A DNA stretch of 64,000 bases, from assembly GCF_035917575.1 (NCBI RefSeq), contig NZ_CP109090.1:3968001-4032000 (forward strand), written 5' to 3'. Shown piece after piece: positions 1 to 9,231 of the stretch. This stretch comes from Streptomyces sp. NBC_01788 (GTDB taxonomy: Bacteria; Actinomycetota; Actinomycetes; Streptomycetales; Streptomycetaceae). Made by a program: the position numbers and the translations under genes. The stretch's first letter is position 1. The number at the start of each line of letters is the position of its first letter. The notes under the pieces were generated by a model. The model was not told the DNA's origin and made no database searches. It saw nothing but the letters and a program-made list of their open reading frames with translations.

Positions 1-114
1 CCCTAGGGGGTGGACCCTGGGGACCGGGCGGCCCACGGAGTTCCGCCACCCGGACCGCATTGTTGACGCCTGGTCTAACAAGTGTCAGAGTCGCCAGGAC
101 CACAGCACGGGCAC

Positions 115-138
115 GGCACAGGCACAGGCACAGGCACA
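115..138. repeat. Four tandem copies of GGCACA
   Basis: Four perfect 6-bp units lie just upstream of the preferred start of the hydrolase/dehydrogenase gene. If translation began at 82 instead, they would encode a Gly-Thr run and copy-number changes would stay in frame. Confidence 0.7.
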
Positions 139-171
139 GGCGGCAGTCGATCCGACCCGGGCGGAGGAGAA

Positions 172-1955
172 GTGACGACGCTGAAGGGCGCGCGGGAGCG
201 CTGGGTGCGCACGGGCGGGGTCGAGCTGTGCGTGGCCGAACTGGGCGATGCGGGGCAGCCCACGGTCGTCCTGGTGCACGGCTATCCGGACAGCAAGGAG
301 GTCTGGTCCGAGGTCGCCGAGCACCTCGTCGGCCGCTTCCACGTCGTGCTCTACGACGTCCGCGGACACGGCCGCTCCACCGCGCCGCGGCCCCTGCGCG
401 GGGGCTTCACCCTCGACAAGCTGACCGACGACTTCCTGGCGGTCGCGGACGCGGTGAGCCCGGACAGGCCGGTGCACCTGGTGGGCCACGACTGGGGCTC
501 GGTGCAGGCCTGGGAGTTCGTCAGTGTCCGGCGCACCGAGGGCCGGATCGCCTCCTTCACCTCGGTGTCCGGCCCCTCCCTCGACCACTTCGGCCACTGG
601 ATCGCCGGGCGCGTCAGGCGCCCCACCCCGCGCCGGGCAGTCCAGCTCCTCGGCCAGGGCGCCAAGTCCTGGTACGTGTACCTGCTGCACACGCCGAGGC
701 TGCCCGAGCTGGCCTGGCGCGGCCCGCTCGGCAAACGCTGGCCCGGCATTCTGCGGCGCATCGAGAAGATCCCCGGCGACGACTACCCGACCTCCTCGCT
801 GCCCCGGGACGCGGCCCACGGCGCCTGGCTGTACCGGGACAACGTGCGAGCCCGGCTGCGCGGACCACGGGCGGACGCCCACGCGCACGCGCCGGTGCAG
901 CTCATCACCCCGCTCGACGACGCCTTCCTCTCGGAGTGCCTGTACGACGGCCTGGAGCAGTGGGCCCCCGGCCTGGTGCGCCGCACGCTTCCCGCCGGCC
1001 ATTGGGTCCCGCGCACCCGGCCCGACCAACTGGCGGCCTGGATCACCCAGTTCGTCACGGCCACCGAGAGCGGGCAGCCGCAGCCGGCCGCCACCGGGAA
1101 GTACGCCGATCGCTTCGCCGGGCAGCTCGTGCTGGTCACCGGCGCGGGCAGCGGCATCGGACGGGCCACGGCGACGCCTTCGCCCGGGCAGGCGGGCGCG
1201 TGGTGGCCGTCGACCGGGACGCCGAGGCCGCGACCCGCACCGCCGAGCAGTCCCGGCAGCTCGGGGCTCCGGCCGCCTGGGCCGAGGCAGTGGACGTCTC
1301 CGACGAGCAGGCCATGGAGAAGCTGGCCGGGAAGGTCCATGCCGAGTACGGAGTGGTGGACGTCCTGGTGAACAACGCGGGCGTCGGCCTGTCCGGCTCG
1401 TTCTTCGACCACACCCCCGAGGACTGGCGGAAGGTCCTCGACGTCAATCTGTGGGGAGTGATCCACGGCTGCCGCCTGTTCGGGAGGCGGATGGCCGAGC
1501 GGGGCCAGGGCGGACACATCGTCAACACCGCGTCCGCGGCGGCGTACCAGCCGTCGAAGGCCCTGCCCGCCTACAGCACCTCCAAGGCGGCGGTGCTGAT
1601 GCTGAGCGAGTGCCTGCGCGCGGAACTGGCAGGGCGGGGGATCGGCGTCACGGCGGTCTGTCCCGGCTTCGTCGATACCGCCATCACGTCCACGGCGCAC
1701 TTCACGGGCGTCGACACGGAGGAGCAACAGCGGCGCAGACAGCGCGCGGCCCGCCTCTACGGGCTGCGCGGTTACCCGCCGGAGAAGGTGGCCGACGCGA
1801 TCCTGCGCGCGGTGGTGCGCGACGAGGCGGTGGTGGCGGTGACGCCGGAGGCCCGTCTCCTGCGCGCCATGTCCCGCTTCAGCCCGCGGGCTCGACGCCG
1901 GCTCGCGCGGGCGAAACCACCGCTGGGTACCGCGGATCCGGGCCAACGCGTCTGA
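172..1955 (+). pseudogene. EphD-like epoxide hydrolase / short-chain dehydrogenase fusion, frameshifted
   Basis: The first half is an alpha/beta hydrolase: an HGYPDS oxyanion loop near residue 35 and a VGHDWGS nucleophile elbow near 105, whose Asp is typical of epoxide hydrolases. The second half is a short-chain dehydrogenase with TGAGSGIGR (near 323), NNAG and the YSTSK catalytic pair. The halves are in different frames: after the Thr codon ending at 1170 the reading must shift to continue as DAFARAGG. Inserting one base restores about 594 codons, close to mycobacterial EphD (about 592 aa, same domain order). I chose the GTG at 172 because GGAGGAGA precedes it; an in-frame GTG at 82 would add a low-complexity HGTGTG stretch and has no ribosome site. 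It could be a real pseudogene or a sequencing error. Domain identity is seen; substrate is unknown. Confidence 0.8.
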
Positions 1956-1967
1956 ATCGGCGGCCAG

Positions 1968-2022
1968 TTGTCCACAGGTATGGGCCCCCGGCCTGTGGAC
2001 AACATCACTTTGCTGTGGATCA
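1968..2022. promoter_or_regulatory. DnaA-box cluster with a perfect inverted pair
   Basis: TTGTCCACA at 1968-1976 and its exact inverse TGTGGACAA at 1994-2002 form 11-bp arms (TTGTCCACAGG and CCTGTGGACAA). A weaker inverse box, TGTGGATCA, follows at 2014-2022. TTGTCCACA is the preferred Streptomyces DnaA box. The cluster lies in the kptA upstream region. From memory, S. coelicolor has an initiator-titrating cluster called D78 in this neighbourhood; equivalence is an inference. Confidence 0.7.
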
Positions 2023-2079
2023 AACCTCGCGGGCGAAAATGACCTGCGTGATCCGCGTCTCTCCCAGCATGCTGGTGGC

Positions 2080-2628
2080 ATGGACGAAAGACGCACCGTG
2101 AAGGTGTCGAAGTACCTCGCCAAACACCTTCGCCACCAGCCCGAGAGGATCGGGCTCACACTCGACGAGGGCGGCTGGGTCGAGATCGACGCACTGATCA
2201 CGGCGGCGTCCGCGCACGGTTTCCGGTTCACCCGCGAGGAACTGGACCACGTGGCCGCCACCAACGACAAGCGGCGCTTCGCGATCGAGGGCAGCCGCAT
2301 CCGCGCCAGTCAGGGCCACACCATCGATGTCGACCTCGGGCTGCCGGCCGCGACGCCGCCGCCGTACCTCTACCACGGGACCGTGGCCGGCAGGCTGGAG
2401 GCGATCCGCAGCGAGGGGCTTCGGCCGATGAACCGGCACGACGTGCACCTCTCGCCCGACCGCGAGACCGCGACCCGCGTCGGCGCCCGCCGTGGCCGCC
2501 CGGTCGTCCTCTCGGTGGACGCGGCCGCCATGCACCGCGACGGTCATGTCTTCCATGTCAGCGCCAACGGGGTGTGGCTGACACAGTCCGTGCCGCCCCG
2601 GTACCTGCGGTTTTCCGAGACTCGCTGA
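2080..2628 (+). CDS. kptA: RNA 2'-phosphotransferase (KptA/Tpt1 family)
   Basis: A 182-residue protein of the usual family length. KptA enzymes move the 2'-phosphate of an RNA splice junction onto NAD, giving ADP-ribose 1'',2''-cyclic phosphate; the bacterial role is unclear because such splicing is lacking. Visible family motifs are [12 protein letters not shown] at the N-terminus (Ser-Lys...Arg-His), YHGT in the middle and VHLSPD, which hold the expected RNA- and NAD-contacting His/Arg residues. The ATG at 2080 has no clear ribosome site; a GTG at 2098 is an alternative. It stands alone, with DnaA boxes upstream and a parS site downstream. Confidence 0.9.
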   Translation: MDERRTVKVSKYLAKHLRHQPERIGLTLDEGGWVEIDALITAASAHGFRFTREELDHVAATNDKRRFAIEGSRIRASQGHTIDVDLGLPAATPPPYLYHGTVAGRLEAIRSEGLRPMNRHDVHLSPDRETATRVGARRGRPVVLSVDAAAMHRDGHVFHVSANGVWLTQSVPPRYLRFSETR

Positions 2629-2666
2629 CCGTCTCGGTCCACGGCCGCCGGCCACCCACGGTGACC

Positions 2667-2680
2667 GTTTCACGTGAAAC
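2667..2680. other. parS site (perfect GTTTCACGTGAAAC)
   Basis: Exact match to the 14-bp Streptomyces ParB-binding centromere sequence, in the gap between kptA and the F420-type oxidoreductase gene. Confidence 0.95.
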
Positions 2681-2706
2681 ACCCGCGAGTGTCTAGGCTC
2701 GGGTCC

Positions 2707-3609
2707 ATGAGTCTGCGCCTGAGCACCGTGATCCTTCCGTATCGCCGCTGGCACGAGGGCGGCCGTTCTGCATGGACACGTGCCGAACAGCTCGGCTTCC
2801 ACGCCGCCTACACCTACGACCACCTGTCCTGGCGCAGCTTCCGCGACGGCCCGTGGTTCGGGGCCGTGCCGACACTGACCGCCGCCGCGGCCGTGACGGA
2901 GCGGATGCGGCTGGGCACCCTCGTGACCTCGCCGAACTTCCGGCACCCGGTCACTCTCGCCAAGGAGCTGATCTCCCTCGACGACATCTCCGGGGGCAGG
3001 ATCACGCTCGGCATCGGCGCGGGCGGCACCGGCTTCGATGCCACCGCTCTCGGGCAGGAGCCTTGGACGCCACGGGAGCGGGCCGACCGCTTCGCCGAGT
3101 TCGTCGCGCTGCTCGACCAGTTGCTGACCGAGGACGCGGTGTCGTACGAGGGCGACTTCTACGCGGCGCACGAGGCGCGCAACATCCCCGGCTGCGCGCA
3201 GCGGCCCCGGCTGCCGTTCGCCGTGGCCGCGACCGGGCCGCGCGGGCTGCGGCTCGCCGCACGGTACGGACAGGCCTGGGTGACCACGGGTGACCCGAAG
3301 CTCTACGAGAACGGCACGCCGGAGCAGTCCGTCCAGGCCCTTCGCGCCCAGACCGAGAAGCTCGCGGACGCGTGTGCCGCTGCGGGCCGTGACGCCTCCG
3401 AGCTCGACAAGATCCTGCTCACCGGATTCACCCCTGACCGCGGTCGTCCGCTGGAGTCCCTGGACGCGTTCGTCGACTTCGCGGGCCGCCACCGGGAGCT
3501 GGGATTCACCGAGATCGTGATCCACTGGCCGATCCCCGACTCGGACTTCGCCGCGGACCAGAAGGTCTTCGAGCGGATCGCGATGGAAGCGCCCTCCCAG
3601 CTGACGTGA
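2707..3609 (+). CDS. LLM-class F420-dependent oxidoreductase
   Basis: A 300-residue luciferase-like (LLM) barrel protein. The N-terminus ([11 protein letters not shown]), the segment [30 protein letters not shown] and [12 protein letters not shown] are typical of F420- or FMN-dependent monooxygenases and reductases of this superfamily. Members use reduced F420, which actinobacteria make, but the substrate cannot be read from sequence. The ATG at 2707 was chosen because upstream in-frame codons run into the parS site. It is a single gene, followed by a divergently controlled HAD gene in the same direction. Confidence 0.85.
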   Translation: MSLRLSTVILPYRRWHEGGRSAWTRAEQLGFHAAYTYDHLSWRSFRDGPWFGAVPTLTAAAAVTERMRLGTLVTSPNFRHPVTLAKELISLDDISGGRITLGIGAGGTGFDATALGQEPWTPRERADRFAEFVALLDQLLTEDAVSYEGDFYAAHEARNIPGCAQRPRLPFAVAATGPRGLRLAARYGQAWVTTGDPKLYENGTPEQSVQALRAQTEKLADACAAAGRDASELDKILLTGFTPDRGRPLESLDAFVDFAGRHRELGFTEIVIHWPIPDSDFAADQKVFERIAMEAPSQLT

Positions 3610-3676
3610 CCGATGCAACCCCTCAGATGTGCGAACTCTCGCACGATCGTGCGGACATACAGGCGACAATGACGCG

Positions 3677-4594
3677 GTGACCTCAGCGACTCGACAGCCA
3701 GAGACCCCGGCCTCACCCCAGCTCTCGACCTCGTTCGAGCCGGGGGGCACCCCCGGCGCCCCCAGCGTTCCGCCTCGGCTGATCGCCACCGATCTCGACG
3801 GCACCCTGCTGCGCGACGACAAGTCGGTCTCCCCGCGCACGATCGCCGCCCTGGCGGCGGCCGAGGAGGCGGGCATCGAGGTCTTCTTCGTCACCGGCCG
3901 CCCGGCCCGCTGGATGGACGTGGTCAGCGACCACGTCCACGGCCACGGTCTGGCGATCTGCGGCAACGGCGCCGCCGTGGTCGACCTGCACGGCGGTCCC
4001 GGCGCCCACCGCTTCGTGAAGGTGCGCGAGCTGGCCCGGGACACCGCGCTGGACGCCGTACGGCTGGTGCGCGAGGCGGCTCCGGGCACGGTGTTCGCGG
4101 TCGAGCAGACCTACGGCTTCTACCAGGAGCCGGCCTATCCGAAGCTGCACATGGAGCTGCCCGACGTCCTCGCGCCGGCCGAGGAGCTGCTGGCGCCGGG
4201 CGGAGTCGGTACCGCCCAGCCGATCCTGAAGATCCTCGCCCACCACCCCACGCTGGACCCCGACGCCTTCCTCGCCGTCGCCCGCCTCGCCGCCGGCGAG
4301 CACGTCTCCATCACCCGGTCCAGCCCCAGCGCCCTGCTGGAGATCAGCGGTCCGGACGTCTCCAAGGCGAGCACTCTGGCCCTGTGCTGTGCCGAGCGCG
4401 GCATCTCCCAGGAGGAGGTCGTCGCCTTCGGCGACATGCCGAACGACGTCGAGATGCTCACCTGGGCCGGCCGGTCCTACGCCATGGGCAACGCGCACCC
4501 CGCCGCCATCGCCGCGGCGTCCGGACGGACGGTCGCCAACAACGAGGACGGCGTCGCGGTCGTCATCGAGCGGTTGCTGGGGGAGCGGCCGTAG
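3677..4594 (+). CDS. HAD-superfamily phosphatase (Cof/YbjI type)
   Basis: A 305-residue HAD hydrolase of the Cof-like IIB subfamily, which dephosphorylates small sugar or nucleotide phosphates. After a Pro-rich leader come [10 protein letters not shown] (catalytic DxD, near residue 40), VTGRP (motif II Thr) and the late [10 protein letters not shown] motif with its metal-binding Asp pair. GTG at 3677 is taken as start because the reading frame before it is not family-like; another in-frame codon exists at 3629. It converges on cydDC and shares a terminator hairpin with it. Substrate unknown. Confidence 0.85.
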   Translation: MTSATRQPETPASPQLSTSFEPGGTPGAPSVPPRLIATDLDGTLLRDDKSVSPRTIAALAAAEEAGIEVFFVTGRPARWMDVVSDHVHGHGLAICGNGAAVVDLHGGPGAHRFVKVRELARDTALDAVRLVREAAPGTVFAVEQTYGFYQEPAYPKLHMELPDVLAPAEELLAPGGVGTAQPILKILAHHPTLDPDAFLAVARLAAGEHVSITRSSPSALLEISGPDVSKASTLALCCAERGISQEEVVAFGDMPNDVEMLTWAGRSYAMGNAHPAAIAAASGRTVANNEDGVAVVIERLLGERP

Positions 4595-4611
4595 CGGGCG
4601 GGCCGCCCGCC

Positions 4612-4639
4612 GGTAGCGGCCCGCGAACGGGCCGCTACC
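4612..4639. terminator. Bidirectional terminator between HAD gene and cydDC
   Basis: A 12-bp GC-rich stem (GGTAGCGGCCCG with its complement) closes a CGAA loop between the converging genes. The minus-strand stop codon of cydDC lies in the stem. Confidence 0.65.
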
Positions 4640-7600
4640 CCACGCCCACCAGCAGCTCCGTCTGCGTCTCCCGTTCGACCATCCGCCGCAGCGGCCCCGG
4701 CAGCACGGCCAGTTCCGCGTACGGTCCCCGCTGGACGACGCGCCCCTCGTCGAGGACGATCACCTCGTCCACGGCCGCCAGCCCGGCCAGACGGTGGGTG
4801 ATGAGCAGCGTCGTACGGCCCTCGGTGGCGGCCAGCAGATCGCCGGTGAGCGCGTCGGCTGTCGCCAGGTCGAGGTGTTCGGCGGGTTCGTCGAGCACCA
4901 GCACCGGGAAGTCGGCGAGCAGCGCGCGGGCGAGTGCCAGCCGCTGACGCTGGCCGCCCGACAGCCGGGCACCGTGCTCGCCGACGAGCGTGTCGAGACC
5001 GTCGGGCAGGGCGTCGACCCAGCCGAGCAGCCGGGCCCGGGCGAGGGCGTCCCGCAGGTCGGCCTCGGTGGCGTCCTTCTTCGCGAGCAGCAGGTTCTCG
5101 CGAACCGAGCTGTCGAAGAGGTGCGCGTCCTGGGCGCACAGCCCGACCAGCCGCCGTACGTCGTCGCCGGCCAGGGCGCCGGCGTCGACGCCGCCGAGGG
5201 TGTACGTGCCCGCCTCCGCGTCGAGAAAGCGCAGCAGCACCTGGGCGAGCGTCGTCTTGCCGGAGCCGGACGGCCCGACCACGGCGACCCTGCGGCCCTC
5301 CTGGAGCGTCAGGTCGACTCCGGTGAGCGCCGCCCGGTTCTGCCCCGCGTACCGCGCCGTCAGGTCGCTGACGGTGAGCGGGAACGGCGAGGCGGGCGCC
5401 GGCAGGGGCCGCTCCGGTTCACGGACGGGCTCGGGGGCGTCCAGGACCTCGTGGACCCGCTCCGCGCTGCGGCGTACCCGGTGCCGGTGGCGTACGGCGA
5501 GCGGCATGCCGAGGACCGCTTCGAAGGCGGCGAGCGGGGTGAGGACGACAACGGCCATGGCCACACCGCCGAGCCGCCCGTCGGCGACCGCCTGGGCGCC
5601 GACCAGGGCGGCGGCGGCGACGGTCAGTCCGGAGACCAGCGCGGTGAGCCCGTCGCCGAGCGCGGTGGCGGTGGCGGAGCGCGAGTCGATCCGGGTGAGC
5701 AGCCGGTCGGCCCGCCGGGTCTCGGCGGTGCGGGCGGGCAAGGCGCCAGCGACGGTCAGTTCGGCGGTTCCGGTGAGCAGTTCGGTGACGCGGGTGGCCA
5801 GCGCGCCGCGCGCCGGGGCGAGCCGGTGCTCGGCGCGCCGGGCCACGGACGCAGTGATCAACGGGACGCCTGCCCCGGCCGCGAGCAGGCCGGCCGCGAG
5901 CACCGCCCCGGCCTCCGGCAGCAGCCAGGCCGTGAAGGCGACGGTGGCGGCGGACACGGTCAGTGCCGCACCGGCGGGCAGCAGCCAGCGCAGCCAGTAG
6001 TCCTGGAGCGCGTCCACGTCGGCGACGAGCCGTGTCAGCAGGTCGCCGCGGCGCATCCGGCGCAGCCCGGCGGGCGCCAGCCGCTCCAGTCTCCGGTGGA
6101 CGGCGACCCGTGTGTCGGCGAGCATCCGGAGCACCGCGTCATGCGAGACCAGCCGCTCCGCGTACCGGAAGACCGCACGTCCGATGCCGAAGGCCCTGGT
6201 CGCCGTGACGGCCACCATCAGGTAGAGCACGGGCGGCTGCTGGGACGCCCGGGAGATGAGCCACCCGGAGGTGGCCATCAGCCCGACCGCGCTGCCGAGC
6301 GCCAGGCTGCCCAGCAGCAGGGCGAGGGCGAGCCGGCCACGCCGGGGGCCGGACATGGCCCGCACCCGGGCGAGGACGCCTCGGGCGTCGGCGGTGGCCT
6401 CGGGCGCGGATTCGGCCGGATCGGAGGCCGGTCCGGTCTCCTCCGTTCGCACGGAGGGAGTTTCGGCGGCGTGTGCCCGGGCGGTGCGGGTCACGGCCGG
6501 CGCCGGCCCGGCGGACTCGGTCCCGTCGAGACGCACGACCCGGTCCGCCACGTCCAGCAGTGCGGGCCTGTGCACCACGAGCAGCACCGTCCGGCCCGAG
6601 GACAGCCGCCGTACCGCGTCCACGACTTCCGCCTCGGTCGCTCCGTCCAGGGCGGCCGTCGGCTCGTCGAGCAGCAGGACGGGCCGGTCGGCGAGGAAGG
6701 CCCGGGCGAGCGCGAGACGCTGCCGCTGCCCGGCTGAGAGCCCGGCCCCGTCCTCTCCGAGCCGGGTGTCCATCGCCTCCGGCAGCGCGTCCACGAACTC
6801 CAGCGCACCGGCGTCGGCGAGCGCCCCGCGCACGGCGGTGTCGTCCGCGTCGGGCCGGGCCAGCCGTACGTTCTCGGCGATCGTTCCCGCGTACAGGTGC
6901 GGCCGCTGAGGAACCCAGGCGATGCGCGAGCGCCACTGCTCCAGGTCGACGTCGGCGAGATCGGCTTCCGCGACGCGCACCCGGCCCGTGCTGGGCTTCA
7001 CGAATCCCAGCAGGACGTTCAGCAGCGTCGACTTGCCCACACCGCTCGGCCCGACGAGCGCGACCGTCTCCCCCGGCCGCACGGAGAAGGACACATCCGT
7101 CACCGCGTCCGCGGACCGCCCGGGATAGCGGACGCTGACGCCCTCGAAGGTCAGGGCGCCGGTGGGCACGTCCCCGGTGCCGGACTCGGGTACGGGGGTC
7201 TCCAGCACGGCGAAGATCTCCTCGGCGGCCGCCAGTCCCTCCGCCGCCGCGTGGTACTGCGCGCCCACCTGACGCAGCGGCAGGTAAGCCTCGGGCGCGA
7301 GCACCAGGATGACCAGTCCGATGTAGAGGTCCATGTCGCCGCTCACGAGCCGCATACCGATCGTCACGGCGACCAGCGCCACCGACAGCGTGGCGAGCAG
7401 TTCCAGGGCGAAGGAGGACAGGAAGGCGATCCGCAGCGTGCGCATGGTCGCCCGCCGGTACTCCCCGGTGATCCGCCGGATCGACTCCGCCTGTGCCTTG
7501 GCCCGGCCGAACACCTTCAGGGTCGGCAGTCCGGCGACGACGTCCAGGAAGTGGCCCGACAACTGGGACAACAGCCGCCACTGGCGGTCCATGCGGGACT

Positions 7601-8156
7601 GCGTGGCCCAGCCGATCAGCATCATGAAGACGGGGATGAGGGGCAGGGTGGCGACGATGATGGCCGCGGAGACCCAGTCCTCGGTGACGATCCGGGCGAG
7701 CACCGCCACCGGGACGGCCACGGCCAGTCCCAGCTGCGGCAGATAGCGCGAGAAGTAGTCGTCCAGGGCGTCGACACCTCGCGTCGCCAGGGCCACGAGC
7801 GAGCCCGTGCGCTGCCCGCTCAGCCAGCCGGGACCGAGCGCCGCCGCACGCTCCAGCAGTCGCCCGCGCAGCTCGGACTTCACCGCCGCGCTCGCCCGGT
7901 GCGCGGCAAGCTCGGTCAGCCAGGCGACCAGCGCACGGCCGCAGGCGACGAGGGCCAACAGCAGCAGGGGCGTGCGGAGTTCGGCGACCGGCATCCGGTG
8001 CTGGAAGGCGCCCACCACCACCTCGGCGATGAGCATCGCCTGAGCGATGACCAGGCATGCCCCGACGGCGCCCAGTCCGACTACGGCCACCAGGAAGAGC
8101 CGGGTGGCACGGGCGTGACGCAGAAGTCGCGGATCAATCGGTTTCATGGAGAACAT
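4635..8156 (-). CDS. cydDC: Fused CydD-CydC ABC transporter (cytochrome bd assembly)
   Basis: A 1173-residue single-chain version of the heterodimeric ABC exporter that sends thiol compounds (glutathione or cysteine in E. coli) out of the cytoplasm and is needed to assemble cytochrome bd. The CydD half has a membrane domain followed by Walker A GPSGVGKST (near 365) and signature LSAGQRQRL. A low-complexity linker leads into a second membrane domain, then GPSGSGKTT (near 958) and LSGGQRQRL. The fusion is the normal actinobacterial form, made up of about two 580-residue subunits. Start is the ATG at 8156, with a second Met at codon 4. It follows cydA-cydB on the same strand, with a parS palindrome in between. 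Confidence 0.93.
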   Translation of the reverse strand: MFSMKPIDPRLLRHARATRLFLVAVVGLGAVGACLVIAQAMLIAEVVVGAFQHRMPVAELRTPLLLLALVACGRALVAWLTELAAHRASAAVKSELRGRLLERAAALGPGWLSGQRTGSLVALATRGVDALDDYFSRYLPQLGLAVAVPVAVLARIVTEDWVSAAIIVATLPLIPVFMMLIGWATQSRMDRQWRLLSQLSGHFLDVVAGLPTLKVFGRAKAQAESIRRITGEYRRATMRTLRIAFLSSFALELLATLSVALVAVTIGMRLVSGDMDLYIGLVILVLAPEAYLPLRQVGAQYHAAAEGLAAAEEIFAVLETPVPESGTGDVPTGALTFEGVSVRYPGRSADAVTDVSFSVRPGETVALVGPSGVGKSTLLNVLLGFVKPSTGRVRVAEADLADVDLEQWRSRIAWVPQRPHLYAGTIAENVRLARPDADDTAVRGALADAGALEFVDALPEAMDTRLGEDGAGLSAGQRQRLALARAFLADRPVLLLDEPTAALDGATEAEVVDAVRRLSSGRTVLLVVHRPALLDVADRVVRLDGTESAGPAPAVTRTARAHAAETPSVRTEETGPASDPAESAPEATADARGVLARVRAMSGPRRGRLALALLLGSLALGSAVGLMATSGWLISRASQQPPVLYLMVAVTATRAFGIGRAVFRYAERLVSHDAVLRMLADTRVAVHRRLERLAPAGLRRMRRGDLLTRLVADVDALQDYWLRWLLPAGAALTVSAATVAFTAWLLPEAGAVLAAGLLAAGAGVPLITASVARRAEHRLAPARGALATRVTELLTGTAELTVAGALPARTAETRRADRLLTRIDSRSATATALGDGLTALVSGLTVAAAALVGAQAVADGRLGGVAMAVVVLTPLAAFEAVLGMPLAVRHRHRVRRSAERVHEVLDAPEPVREPERPLPAPASPFPLTVSDLTARYAGQNRAALTGVDLTLQEGRRVAVVGPSGSGKTTLAQVLLRFLDAEAGTYTLGGVDAGALAGDDVRRLVGLCAQDAHLFDSSVRENLLLAKKDATEADLRDALARARLLGWVDALPDGLDTLVGEHGARLSGGQRQRLALARALLADFPVLVLDEPAEHLDLATADALTGDLLAATEGRTTLLITHRLAGLAAVDEVIVLDEGRVVQRGPYAELAVLPGPLRRMVERETQTELLVGVG

Positions 8157-8169
8157 GCCCTTCGGCCCC

Positions 8170-8199
8170 GAGGGTGTGTTTCACGTGAAACACACCCTC
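8170..8199. other. parS site (8178-8191) at the centre of a 30-bp perfect palindrome
   Basis: The exact parS sequence is flanked on both sides so that 15-bp arms (GAGGGTGTGTTTCAC and its complement) are perfectly symmetric. It lies between the end of cydB and the start of cydDC, which are transcribed in the same direction, so a transcript through it could fold into a strong hairpin. Confidence 0.9.
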
Positions 8200-8206
8200 A
8201 TCGGAC

Positions 8207-9211
8207 TCAGTGCGCGGGTTCGGCGAGGTGCTGCGTGCCGATCCGCTTGCGGAACACCCAGTAGGTCCACCCCTGGTAGAGCAGGATGATCGGCATGGCG
8301 ATCCCGGCGCACCAGGTCATGATCTTCAGGGTGTACGGGCTGGACGAGGCGTTGGTGACCGTCAGGCTCCAGTCCGGGTTGAGCGTGGACGGCATGACGT
8401 TCGGGAAGAGCGACAGGAACAGCATCGCCACGGCGGCCACGATGGTGACGCCCGACAGCGCGAACGCCCAGCCCTCACGCTTCGCCTGGCTCGCCGCCAG
8501 CGCGGACACCAGAGTGACCACCGCCACGACGAGCGCCACCAGACTCCTGCCGTTGCCCGTGTGAGCCTGGGTCCAGAGCAGGAAGGCCAGCGCCGCCACG
8601 GCCGTCAGCAGCCCCACGCGCAGGGCCAGCTTCCGCGCCCGCTCGCGGATGTCACCGACGGTCTTCAGGGCCGTGAACACCGTGCCGTGGAAGGTGAACA
8701 GCGTCAGGGTGACCAGGCCGCCGAGGAGCGCGTAGGGGTTGAGCAGGTCTCCGACCCCGCCGACGTACTCGAAGTTCCGGTCGATCTTCACACCGTGCAC
8801 GATGTTGCCGAAGGCCACGCCCCACAGGAAGGCGGGGATCAGCGAGCTCCAGAAGATCGCGTTCTCCCAGTTGCGCTGCCAGTTCTCCTCGGGCCGCTTG
8901 ACCCGGTACTCGAAGGCGACTCCGCGCACGATCAGGCAGACCAGGATCACGAGCAGCGGCAGGTAGAAGCCGGAGAAGAGGGTGGCGTACCACTCCGGGA
9001 AGGCGGCGAAGGTGGCGCCCCCCGCCGTGAGCAGCCAGACCTCGTTACCGTCCCAGACCGGGCCGATGGTGTTGATCAGCACCCGCTTCTCGGGCCGGTT
9101 CCGGGCCAGCAGCTTGGTGAGGATGCCGACCCCGAAGTCGAAGCCCTCCAGGAAGAAGTAGCCGGTCCACAGGACGGCGATGAGGACGAACCAGACGTCG
9201 TGCAGTTCCAT
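8207..9211 (-). CDS. cydB: Cytochrome bd ubiquinol/menaquinol oxidase subunit II
   Basis: A 334-residue, strongly hydrophobic CydB that pairs with CydA in the plasma membrane to form the high-affinity terminal oxidase. The N-terminus LHDVWFVLIAVLWTGYFFLEGFDFGVGIL is family-typical, as are NEVWLLTAGGATFAAFPEWYA and later membrane segments. The start ATG at 9211 has GGGAG about ten bases upstream. It is 20 bp downstream of cydA and clearly shares its operon. Length is normal. Confidence 0.96.
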   Translation of the reverse strand: MELHDVWFVLIAVLWTGYFFLEGFDFGVGILTKLLARNRPEKRVLINTIGPVWDGNEVWLLTAGGATFAAFPEWYATLFSGFYLPLLVILVCLIVRGVAFEYRVKRPEENWQRNWENAIFWSSLIPAFLWGVAFGNIVHGVKIDRNFEYVGGVGDLLNPYALLGGLVTLTLFTFHGTVFTALKTVGDIRERARKLALRVGLLTAVAALAFLLWTQAHTGNGRSLVALVVAVVTLVSALAASQAKREGWAFALSGVTIVAAVAMLFLSLFPNVMPSTLNPDWSLTVTNASSSPYTLKIMTWCAGIAMPIILLYQGWTYWVFRKRIGTQHLAEPAH

Positions 9212-9231
9212 GGCTGTGCAGCTCCCTCGGC

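Noticed and set aside
1160..1180. Programmed ribosomal frameshift in the EphD-like gene
   Set aside because: No XXXYYYZ slippery heptamer or downstream structure; single-base loss fits better.
783..2300. Long minus-strand reading frame opposite the hydrolase/dehydrogenase and kptA
   Set aside because: High-GC shadow: its codon third positions follow the opposite-strand genes and the protein has no family-like motif. Similar shadows occur opposite most genes here and were left out.
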